From: Zoogloeaceae bacterium
Lineage (GTDB): Bacteria > Pseudomonadota > Gammaproteobacteria > Burkholderiales > Rhodocyclaceae
DNA length: 5,805 nucleotides
NCBI GenBank assembly: GCA_031281985.1
Contig: JAITEO010000142.1
Coordinates: forward strand, 1-5,805
Direction: 5' to 3'
The notes under the pieces were generated by a model, which made no database searches, was not told the DNA's origin, and saw only the letters and a program-made list of their open reading frames with translations. Every line of letters starts with the position of its first letter. The first letter of the stretch is position 1. The translations under genes were made by a program, and so were the position numbers. Of the stretch, positions 1 through 5,216 are shown in pieces.

Positions 1-38
1 CGGCGGAATGGTTGCGGGCGCGCGCAGCGCGCCCCTAC
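1..38. repeat. GC-rich hairpin, probable edge of a dispersed intergenic repeat
   Basis: An 8-bp perfect stem, GGGCGCGC (16-23) with GCGCGCCC (27-34), closes on a GCA loop and is followed by CTAC. The layout (a GC-rich palindrome flanked by GTTGCGGG and CCCTAC) resembles short intergenic repeats of the REP/MITE kind. A second stretch with a similar CCCTAC edge lies on the other side of cysS near 1657-1676. The window starts inside or next to the element, so its full length cannot be seen. The hairpin is directly visible; calling it a member of a repeat family is inference. Confidence 0.4.
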
Positions 39-79
39 AGGATCGTGCAGATGGGTAGTGGGTTTCCTTGCCTTTACCC

Positions 80-110
80 AAAAAAGGGCAGGCTTCGCCT
101 GCCCTTTTTT
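80..110 (-). terminator. Bidirectional intrinsic terminator downstream of cysS
   Basis: The stem GGGCAGGC (86-93) pairs perfectly with GCCTGCCC (97-104) around a three-base TTC loop (94-96). Six A's (80-85) precede it and six T's (105-110) follow, so a U-tract follows the stem on either strand. On the minus strand it lies about 44 nt after the cysS stop codon and is the obvious end of that transcript. It could equally stop a plus-strand transcript arriving from the left of the window. Confidence 0.9.
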
Positions 111-124
111 GCTGACCGACCCGG

Positions 125-148
125 CAAAAAGTAGATTTTCACTTTTTG
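125..148 (-). repeat. AT-rich inverted repeat between the cysS stop and its terminator
   Basis: CAAAAAGT (125-132) is the exact reverse complement of ACTTTTTG (141-148), with an 8-nt spacer. In the cysS transcript it would form a weak A/U-rich hairpin a few bases after the stop codon and ahead of the strong terminator. It may be an auxiliary 3'-end structure or simply chance in an AT-rich spacer. Confidence 0.35.
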
Positions 149-153
149 ACGTA

Positions 154-1530
154 TCAACCCCGCCGCCAGGTCGTGCCTTGCGGGCTGTCTTCCAAGAGGA
201 CGCCGGCGGCCTTGAGTTCGTCGCGCAGGCGGTCGGCGGTGGCGAAGTCGCGTTTCTTGCGCGCTTCCAGGCGTTCCTGGACGCGGGCGTCGATGGCGGC
301 ATCGCTCAGTGATTCGTCCGTTCCGCCGACGGGGGCGCGCAGATAGACTTCCGGCGGGCGGGTGAAGAGTCCCAGCACGCCGCCCAGCGCCTTGAGCTGA
401 CCGGCAAGGCGGGCGTCGCGGCTGCGGCGGACCTCCTGCGCCAACTCGAAGAGCAGGGCGATGGCGGCATGGGTATCGAAATCGTCATCCATGGCCGCCC
501 GAAAACGCGCGGCATGCGGGGCGCTCCAGTCGATGGCCGTCTCTTCGGGCGGCACGTCGCGCAGGGTGAAATACAGGGTGTTCAGGCTTTCGCGCGCATC
601 CGCCAGATGACTGTCGGCATAGTTGAGCGGACTGCGGTAATGGGTGCGCAAGATGAAGAAGCGCACCACTTCCGCGTCGAACTTTTTTAAAACATCGCGG
701 ATCGTGAAGAAGTTGCCCAATGACTTCGACATTTTTTCGTCATCGACGCGGATGAAGCCGTTGTGCATCCAGTAATTGACGAATTTCACGCCGTGCGCGC
801 CCTCGGACTGGGCGATCTCGTTTTCGTGGTGGGGAAACTGCAAGTCCTGCCCGCCGCCGTGAATGTCGAAGTGCGTCCCCAGGAGATGCGAACTCATGGC
901 CGAACATTCGATGTGCCAGCCGGGACGCCCCTCGCCCCAGGGCGAAGGCCAGGCAGGCTCGCCGGGCTTGGCGCGCTTCCAGAGCACGAAATCCAGCGGA
1001 TCCTGCTTGGCGTTGCCGACTTCCACCCGCTCTCCCGCGTTCAGGTCATCGAGCGATTTGCCGGAAAGCTGGCCATACCCCGGAAATTTGCGCACCGAAT
1101 AATTCACGTCGCCATTGGCCGCCCGATAGGCAAGGCCGTTTTTTTCCAGACGGGCAATCAACGCCTGCATCTGCGGCACGAATTCCGTCGCGCGCGGCTC
1201 ATGATCGGGCGGCAACACGCCCAGCGCCTCGGCGTCCGCGCGCATGGCGTCGATGAAACGGTTCGCCAGGGCGGCGATGGATTCCTGATTCTCGGCGGCG
1301 CGGCGGATGATCTTGTCGTCGATATCCGTGATGTTGCGCACATAGGTCACGTCGAAACCGCTTGCCTTCAGCCAGCGATACACCGCATCGAAAACCACCA
1401 TCACCCGCGCGTGCCCAAGATGACAATAGTCATACACGGTCATGCCGCAGACATACATCCTGACCTTGCCGGGTTCGATGGATACAAAGGGTTGTTTTTC
1501 CCGTTTGAGGGTATTGAAGATGGTGAGCAT
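154..1530 (-). CDS. cysS: Cysteinyl-tRNA synthetase (class I, complete)
   Basis: Charges tRNA-Cys with cysteine using ATP in the cytoplasm; an essential translation enzyme. The 458-aa product matches the usual length (E. coli 461). The class I signatures are HLGH (residues 37-40, the HIGH motif) and KMSKS (266-270). The zinc ligands that read cysteine, C28, C209, H234 and E238, are all present at the family positions. The Rossmann catalytic core fills roughly 20-300, followed by the helical anticodon-binding region to about 450. The start is the ATG at 1530-1528, because [12 protein letters not shown] aligns with the normal family N-terminus. The frame stays open for 53 codons further upstream, but that extension translates a 7-bp repeat array and is low complexity. 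There is no clear Shine-Dalgarno sequence; the bases before the ATG are pyrimidine-rich. The gene is divergent from the TPR gene and ends at a strong terminator. Confidence 0.97.
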   Translation of the reverse strand: MLTIFNTLKREKQPFVSIEPGKVRMYVCGMTVYDYCHLGHARVMVVFDAVYRWLKASGFDVTYVRNITDIDDKIIRRAAENQESIAALANRFIDAMRADAEALGVLPPDHEPRATEFVPQMQALIARLEKNGLAYRAANGDVNYSVRKFPGYGQLSGKSLDDLNAGERVEVGNAKQDPLDFVLWKRAKPGEPAWPSPWGEGRPGWHIECSAMSSHLLGTHFDIHGGGQDLQFPHHENEIAQSEGAHGVKFVNYWMHNGFIRVDDEKMSKSLGNFFTIRDVLKKFDAEVVRFFILRTHYRSPLNYADSHLADARESLNTLYFTLRDVPPEETAIDWSAPHAARFRAAMDDDFDTHAAIALLFELAQEVRRSRDARLAGQLKALGGVLGLFTRPPEVYLRAPVGGTDESLSDAAIDARVQERLEARKKRDFATADRLRDELKAAGVLLEDSPQGTTWRRG

Positions 1531-1542
1531 AGGGATCAGGAG

Positions 1543-1568
1543 ACAGAGGACAGAGGACAGAGGACAGA
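1543..1568. repeat. Tandem array of a 7-bp unit (ACAGAGG x 3.7)
   Basis: Three perfect ACAGAGG copies (1543-1549, 1550-1556, 1557-1563) are followed by a partial ACAGA (1564-1568); GGAG lies just before. The array ends 13 bp upstream of the cysS start codon, so in the cysS mRNA it is a run of CCUCUGU in the 5' leader where a ribosome-binding site would normally sit. A unit of 7 bp is not a multiple of 3. Copy-number change would therefore alter leader length rather than protein. Confidence 0.9.
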
Positions 1569-1656
1569 ACGCTCGCTGCGCTCGCTTTGTGGTCTGTGGG
1601 CGGTAGGTCGTGGTCGTGTGGTGGTCATATGGTGCGTTCCGTGGAGTTCGGGCGGG

Positions 1657-1718
1657 CGGCAGGTTGCCGACCCTACGAAGGTACTCCACCTTGGGGGGTA
1701 GCCCAAGGAGCCGTTGGG
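1657..1718. repeat. Cluster of three short inverted repeats
   Basis: Three stems lie in a row: CGGCA/TGCCG (1657-1661 with 1665-1669, loop GGT); AAGGT/ACCTT (1678-1682 with 1688-1692), which can be extended through an internal loop by CTAC/GTAG (1673-1676 with 1698-1701); and CCCAA/TTGGG (1702-1706 with 1714-1718). None is followed by a T-run, so they are not terminators. They may be a decayed intergenic repeat element or folded leader RNA of cysS. Confidence 0.45.
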
Positions 1719-1740
1719 AAATGGAGAATTGTTGTAGAAT
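1714..1740 (+). promoter_or_regulatory. Possible sigma-70 promoter for the TPR-to-lpxH operon
   Basis: TAGAAT at 1735-1740 is a good -10 match (TATAAT). The best -35 is TTGGGA at 1714-1719 with a short 15-bp spacer. Transcription would begin near 1747, about 30 nt before the ATG at 1777. The AT-rich stretch around it supports a promoter here, but the exact boxes are a guess by eye. Confidence 0.35.
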
Positions 1741-1761
1741 CTTTTGTTCAATTTTTTACGA

Positions 1762-1770
1762 AGTATAGCA
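1762..1770 (-). promoter_or_regulatory. Possible extended -10 promoter for cysS
   Basis: Read on the minus strand, 1770-1762 is TGCTATACT, a perfect TGn extension next to a five-of-six -10 hexamer. No good -35 box is seen at 17 bp spacing, which an extended -10 can compensate for. Transcription would start near 1755 and give a leader of about 225 nt containing the hairpins and the 7-bp array. It lies only 7-15 bp before the TPR start codon, so the two divergent transcription units would share the same small segment. Confidence 0.3.
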
Positions 1771-1776
1771 TCGAGC

Positions 1777-2865
1777 ATGACTTATCCTCCTCTTGGCGCT
1801 GCTGCGGCGCGATTCGTCTTGCGTCTTGTCGTGGGCATGGCGTTGTGTGTCGCGCTCATGCCGTCCGCCGTTTTCGCGGCGGACGGTCTGGCGGAAATCC
1901 AGAACCTGATGCGGCAGGGGCAATTTCCGCAGGCGCTCGCCAGCGTAGACGCCTATCTCGCCAATCGTCCCAAGGACGCGCAGGGGCGATTCATGAAAGG
2001 GCTGATTCTCACCGAACTGAAGCGGCCAAACGAGGCCATCGCCGTCTTTACCAAGCTCAGCGAGGATTACCCGGAACTGCCGGAACCCTACAACAACCTG
2101 GCCGTGCTCTACGCGCAGCAAAAGCAGTACGATCGCGCCCGCAGCGCGCTGGAAATGGCGATTCGCACCCACCCCTCCTCCGCCATCGCCTACGAAAACC
2201 TGGGCGATGTCTATGCCAAGCTGGCAAGCCAGGCCTATGACAAATCGCTGCAACTGGATACCTCCAACGCCGCCGCGCAAAGTAAACTCGCCCTGATTCG
2301 CGATCTGGTCAGCGCCCCCGGCAGCCGCACCCCGCCCGTCACCCCGCCCGCCGCAACCCCGCCGATTGCTGCGACCCCGCCGGTTGCCACGACACCGCCC
2401 GCCACCACGACCCCGCCACCCGCCGCAACGCCGCCCGCCACTACTACTACGATCGCCGCGGTTCCCACGCCAACGACCGCCGCGCCGCCCGCCGCTTCTC
2501 CCGGCAAAGCGGAAAGCAGCGCCACGGACGCGCAGCAGGAGGTTGCGCGCGCATTGGCCGCCTGGGCGGCCGCCTGGGCGCGGCAGGATGTCAAGGCGTA
2601 TCTGGGGTATTACGCCAGCGGGTTCCAACCGCCCGGAGGCGCGAGCCGCAAGGCGTGGGAGGCCGAGCGCACCGAGCGCATCAAGCGTCCGAAGTGGATC
2701 AAGGTCAGCTATGACGCGCCCAGGATCAGCGTCGAGGGCAAGCAGGCGACGGCGCGTTTCCGGCAGTATTATCAGACGCCCAGTCTGCGCAACACCACGA
2801 ACAAGACCCTGGTGTTCGTCCGCGTGGGCAACGCCTGGCAGATCCTGTCCGAAAAAACCAATTGA
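1777..2865 (+). CDS. Secreted TPR protein with Pro/Thr-rich linker and NTF2-like C-terminal domain
   Basis: The 362-aa product is probably periplasmic. A signal peptide has a hydrophobic core at about 13-29 and a likely cleavage after VFA (residue 34). TPR-type helical repeats span about 38-168; two are clear (69-102 and 103-136), and the final one (about 137-165) is shortened, reading LGDVYAKLASQAYDKSLQLD. A Pro/Ala/Thr linker (about 180-245) has seven TPP steps. The C-terminal domain (about 255-360) has the marks of an NTF2/SnoaL-like fold: W263, W267, D271, Y275, F283, W307, Q330, W354. The same residues recur at the end of the next gene's product. TPRs bind proteins, so a scaffold or partner role for the neighbouring YkuD enzyme is plausible but inferred. 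The ATG at 1777 is preferred to an in-frame TTG at 1744; no strong ribosome-binding site is visible. The stop overlaps the next start. Confidence 0.85.
   Translation: MTYPPLGAAAARFVLRLVVGMALCVALMPSAVFAADGLAEIQNLMRQGQFPQALASVDAYLANRPKDAQGRFMKGLILTELKRPNEAIAVFTKLSEDYPELPEPYNNLAVLYAQQKQYDRARSALEMAIRTHPSSAIAYENLGDVYAKLASQAYDKSLQLDTSNAAAQSKLALIRDLVSAPGSRTPPVTPPAATPPIAATPPVATTPPATTTPPPAATPPATTTTIAAVPTPTTAAPPAASPGKAESSATDAQQEVARALAAWAAAWARQDVKAYLGYYASGFQPPGGASRKAWEAERTERIKRPKWIKVSYDAPRISVEGKQATARFRQYYQTPSLRNTTNKTLVFVRVGNAWQILSEKTN
2329..2496 (+). repeat. Imperfect tandem repeat encoding the TPP linker
   Basis: This coding stretch translates to residues 185-240 of the TPR protein. TPP occurs at residues 185, 189, 194, 200, 206, 212 and 218. 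The last five lie exactly six residues apart, giving an imperfect 18-bp period of ACNCCGCC followed by Ala/Thr codons. It encodes a flexible, likely unfolded tether between the TPR and NTF2-like domains. Its length may vary between strains without breaking the frame. Confidence 0.7.
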
Positions 2866-4124
2866 TGCGCGCGCGTTTTTTGTCCTCCAGGCTGCGCGTT
2901 GCCGCGCTGGCAACGCTCCTCGTCGTGGGCGCGCTGTGGGCGTATTCCTTCTCCGGGCAGGACGCCCGCACGGATGCGGGCGAGGAAACGCTCGCCATCC
3001 CGGATACGGAGGAGATGACCGATGCCGCGCCCGAAGCGCAGCTCGAGCGCATTTTCGCCGACATCGAGGGCATGCGCCTGGAGGCGGCGTTACAGCGCGT
3101 GGAAGGATTGATCCAGCGCTATCCCAACTATCGCCTTGCCTATCTGATCAAGGGCGACCTGCTTCTTGCGCGCGCGCATCCGCTGGAAAACTTTGGCGAC
3201 GCGCACGACGCCCCGCCGGAAAAGATCGCCGATCTGCGCGCCGAGGCCATCGTCCGTCTCCGGGGCTATCGCAGCAAGCCCTCCGCCAACGATGTGCCGC
3301 GTTACCTGCTGCAAATGAACGACGACCAGAAGCACGCCATCGTCATCGACACGCAAAAATCCCGCCTCTACCTGTACCGGAACGATCGGGAGCGTCCGCC
3401 GCGCCTGGTCGCCGATTATTACGTGAGCCAGGGCAAATTCGGCGCGAACAAGCAGATTCAGGGCGACCGGCGCACGCCGCTGGGCGTGTATCATGTCACC
3501 GCGCACATCCCGCAGGAAAAGCTGCCCGATCTGTACGGGCACGGCGCGTTCCCCATCAACTATCCCAATGAATGGGATCGGCGCCAGGGCAAGAGCGGTT
3601 CCGGCATCTGGCTGCACGGCACGCCGTCGGACACCTATTCTCGCCCGCCGCAAGCCTCCGACGGCTGCGTGGTGCTGACCAACCCGGATTTCGACGCGCT
3701 GGGCAAGGACGTGCAGATTGGGCTGACGCCGGTGATCATCAGCAGCAGCGTCGAATGGCTGTCGCCGGAGGGCTGGCAGCGCGAGCGCGCAGAACTGCGG
3801 CAAAATATCGAAGCCTGGCGCGCGGACTGGGAAAGCCGCGACAGCGAACGCTATCTCGCCCACTACGCGCGCAGCTTCAAGAACCGGCAACACGACTTTC
3901 AAAGTTTCGCCGCGCAAAAACGCGCGGTGAATCAAGGCAAGACCTGGATTACCGTCAAGCTGGAAAATCTTTCCATCTTCCGCAATCCCGGCGAGGAAGA
4001 ACTGGTGGTCGTGACCTTCGACCAGGACTATGCCAGCAACAACCTGGTCAACCGCATGAAAAAGCGCCAATACTGGCAGCGCGAAAACAGCCAGTGGAAA
4101 ATCGTCTACGAAGGCGATGCCTGA
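2865..4124 (+). CDS. YkuD-type L,D-transpeptidase / L,D-carboxypeptidase with NTF2-like C-terminal domain
   Basis: The 419-aa envelope enzyme has an N-terminal hydrophobic segment (about 12-28), a signal peptide or membrane anchor. A TPR-like helical region (about 57-150) follows, then the YkuD domain (about 156-295) and an NTF2-like domain (about 312-417). In the YkuD domain HGTP (H251) and SDGC (catalytic C268) form the active site; RTPLGVYHV (203-211) is another family block. YkuD enzymes attack peptidoglycan stem peptides, forming L,D-crosslinks or trimming the terminal D-Ala. The order helical region, YkuD, NTF2-like matches Helicobacter Csd6 and Campylobacter Pgp2, which act as L,D-carboxypeptidases, so trimming may be the real activity (inference). 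The common motif is SHGC; here Asp replaces His. The ATG overlaps the TPR stop (TGATG at 2863-2867), which suggests translational coupling. An in-frame TTG one codon earlier is less likely. Confidence 0.9.
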   Translation: MRARFLSSRLRVAALATLLVVGALWAYSFSGQDARTDAGEETLAIPDTEEMTDAAPEAQLERIFADIEGMRLEAALQRVEGLIQRYPNYRLAYLIKGDLLLARAHPLENFGDAHDAPPEKIADLRAEAIVRLRGYRSKPSANDVPRYLLQMNDDQKHAIVIDTQKSRLYLYRNDRERPPRLVADYYVSQGKFGANKQIQGDRRTPLGVYHVTAHIPQEKLPDLYGHGAFPINYPNEWDRRQGKSGSGIWLHGTPSDTYSRPPQASDGCVVLTNPDFDALGKDVQIGLTPVIISSSVEWLSPEGWQRERAELRQNIEAWRADWESRDSERYLAHYARSFKNRQHDFQSFAAQKRAVNQGKTWITVKLENLSIFRNPGEEELVVVTFDQDYASNNLVNRMKKRQYWQRENSQWKIVYEGDA

Positions 4125-4134
4125 AAACCAACCC

Positions 4135-4142
4135 GAAAGGAG
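4135..4142 (+). promoter_or_regulatory. Strong ribosome-binding site that fixes the ppiA start
   Basis: GAAAGGAG ends 7 nt before the ATG at 4150. It is the clearest Shine-Dalgarno sequence in the window and rules in favour of that ATG over the in-frame ATG at 4117, which overlaps the preceding gene and would put eleven polar residues before the signal peptide. Confidence 0.85.
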
Positions 4143-4149
4143 TATCCCG

Positions 4150-4707
4150 ATGATCCGTTCCCTTTTCCTTGCCGCCCTCCTTGCCATATCGCCCCTGATA
4201 TTTGCCGCGCCACGCGTGGAAATCAATACGAATCAGGGCAAAATCATCCTGGAACTGGATGCGAAAAAAGCGCCGAAAACGGTGGAGAACTTCCTTGCGT
4301 ACGCCAAGAGCGGCTTTTATGACGGAACGATTTTCCATCGCGTCATTGCCGGTTTCATGATCCAGGGCGGCGGTCTCGATTCCGACCTGCGGCCAAGGGA
4401 TACGCGCGCATCCATCGAGAACGAGGCCAAGAACGGCCTGAAGAACAAGCGCGGCAGCATCAGCATGGCGCGCACCGGCGAGCCGCATTCCGCCACCAGC
4501 CAGTTCTTCATCAATCTCGTGGATAACGACAATCTGGATTACCCCTCCTTCGACGGCTGGGGCTACGCGGTGTTCGGCAAGGTTGCCGAAGGCATGGACG
4601 TGGTCGATAAAATCGCGGGCGTACAGACGAAGCGCGCCGGCCCGCATCAGGATGTCCCGGTCGAACCCGTTGTCATTTTATCCGTCACCCTTCTTTCCGA
4701 AAAGTGA
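4150..4707 (+). CDS. ppiA: Periplasmic cyclophilin-type peptidyl-prolyl cis-trans isomerase
   Basis: Speeds cis-trans isomerisation of X-Pro bonds during folding of exported proteins. The 185-aa product starts with a classic signal peptide ([19 protein letters not shown]) with likely cleavage after A19, which places it in the periplasm. The cyclophilin fold fills the rest. The catalytic arginine is R64 in FHRVI (62-66); other active-site blocks are FMIQGGG (69-75), SMART (105-109) and QFFIN (118-122), then [10 protein letters not shown] (136-145). The tryptophan that binds cyclosporin in human CypA does not appear to be conserved at the matching place, as is usual for bacterial forms. It lies 25 bp after the YkuD gene and 8 bp before ppiB, its cytoplasmic paralogue. 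Placing it next to envelope genes fits a folding-helper role for secreted proteins, but no specific client is evident. Confidence 0.95.
   Translation: MIRSLFLAALLAISPLIFAAPRVEINTNQGKIILELDAKKAPKTVENFLAYAKSGFYDGTIFHRVIAGFMIQGGGLDSDLRPRDTRASIENEAKNGLKNKRGSISMARTGEPHSATSQFFINLVDNDNLDYPSFDGWGYAVFGKVAEGMDVVDKIAGVQTKRAGPHQDVPVEPVVILSVTLLSEK
4432..4476 (+). repeat. Near-identical 45-bp block shared with ppiB (copy 1)
   Basis: This segment encodes [15 protein letters not shown] of PpiA. It differs from 4938-4982 in ppiB at one base (an AAG versus AAA lysine codon), far closer than the flanking parts of the two genes. Confidence 0.9.
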
Positions 4708-4715
4708 GCGCCGCC

Positions 4716-5216
4716 ATGAAAATCAAACTTTCCACCAGCCACGGCGTCATCCTGCTGCAACTGAACGCCGAAAAAGCGCCCGTCACCGTCCAGAATTTCG
4801 TCCAGTACGTCGAGGACGGGCATTACGACAACACCATCTTCCATCGCGTCATTCCCGGCTTCATGATCCAGGGCGGCGGCTTCGAGCCGGGCATGCGGCA
4901 AAAGGAGACGCGTCCGCCCATCGCAAACGAAGCCGAAAACGGCCTGAAAAACAAGCGCGGCAGCATCAGCATGGCGCGCACCAGCGACCCGCATTCCGCC
5001 AGCGCGCAGTTCTTCATCAACGTGGTCGATAACGGTTTCCTCGATTTCAAAGCGCCTTCCGGCAACGGCTGGGGATACTGCGTCTTTGGCGAAGTAATCG
5101 AGGGTCTGGAGGTCGTCGATCGCATCAAGACCGTGAAAACCGCCAACCAGGGCTTTCATCAGGACGTGCCCGTCGAGGACGTTTTGATCGAAAAAGCCGA
5201 AGTCCTCGCCGACTAA
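4716..5216 (+). CDS. ppiB: Cytoplasmic cyclophilin-type peptidyl-prolyl cis-trans isomerase
   Basis: The 166-aa product (E. coli PpiB is 164) has no signal peptide and is therefore cytoplasmic; it isomerises X-Pro bonds. The catalytic block is [19 protein letters not shown] (42-60) with R44. SMART (85-89), QFFINVVDN (98-106) and [10 protein letters not shown] (118-127) complete the active site, and HQDVPVEDV (148-156) is the typical family C-terminal stretch. The start chosen is the ATG at 4716, giving the usual [11 protein letters not shown]-terminus. A GTG at 4704 is in frame and overlaps the ppiA stop, but would add four non-family residues. Its ribosome-binding site is weak, so coupling to ppiA translation is likely. 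A ppiB-lpxH pair beside divergent cysS is also the E. coli arrangement. Confidence 0.96.
   Translation: MKIKLSTSHGVILLQLNAEKAPVTVQNFVQYVEDGHYDNTIFHRVIPGFMIQGGGFEPGMRQKETRPPIANEAENGLKNKRGSISMARTSDPHSASAQFFINVVDNGFLDFKAPSGNGWGYCVFGEVIEGLEVVDRIKTVKTANQGFHQDVPVEDVLIEKAEVLAD
4938..4982 (+). repeat. Near-identical 45-bp block shared with ppiA (copy 2)
   Basis: Second copy of the block at 4432-4476, in the same orientation and 506 bp downstream, with one synonymous mismatch. It encodes the same [15 protein letters not shown] residues in PpiB. Confidence 0.9.

Larger units (their letters stand above)
1531..1776. other. Divergent intergenic region between cysS and the envelope operon
   Basis: This 246-bp spacer must hold the promoters of both directions. 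From the cysS side it contains the ACAGAGG array; a direct repeat of GCTCGCT (1571-1577 and 1580-1586); a G/T-rich stretch with GTGGT/GTCGTGGT words (about 1587-1630); a block of small hairpins (1657-1718); and a final AT-rich segment (1728-1770) that looks like promoter DNA. Frames run open through it on both strands, but they read repeats and have no family resemblance, so I treat it as non-coding. Confidence 0.7.

Noticed and set aside
1543..1568. ACAGAGG array as a CRISPR or origin iteron array
   Set aside because: Units are contiguous without spacers, only 7 bp and under four copies, with no cas, rep or DnaA-box context.
1531..1689. Upstream extension of the cysS frame by 53 codons
   Set aside because: It translates the ACAGAGG array and hairpin DNA into low-complexity sequence, while the ATG at 1530 gives the normal family N-terminus and length.
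763..1701. Long plus-strand open frame opposite cysS
   Set aside because: It lies antisense to a gene with full catalytic and zinc motifs and has no recognisable domain; typical of GC-rich antisense frames.
1744..1776. TTG start for the TPR gene at 1744
   Set aside because: It has no ribosome-binding site, overlaps putative promoter DNA, and lengthens the N-region before a signal peptide that is already complete from the ATG at 1777.
2246..2290. Short last TPR repeat as a sign of an internal deletion
   Set aside because: The frame and the helix pattern (AKLASQAYDKSLQLD) are intact, and from memory of this family the compact form is usual; no frameshift is visible.
1756..2913. Long minus-strand open frame opposite the TPR gene
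   Set aside because: Its protein is Gly/Arg-rich and mirrors the Pro/Ala/Thr linker; a codon-bias shadow without its own start signals.
2366..3571. Long plus-strand frame spanning the TPR/YkuD junction
   Set aside because: It is Arg/Pro-rich out-of-frame reading of two well-supported genes.
4117..4149. Earlier ATG for ppiA at 4117
   Set aside because: It would put eleven polar residues before the signal peptide; the ATG at 4150 has a strong ribosome-binding site at the right distance.
3090..4226. Long minus-strand open frame opposite the YkuD gene
   Set aside because: Antisense shadow; no domain motifs, and the plus strand carries intact YkuD catalytic residues and the ppiA signal peptide.
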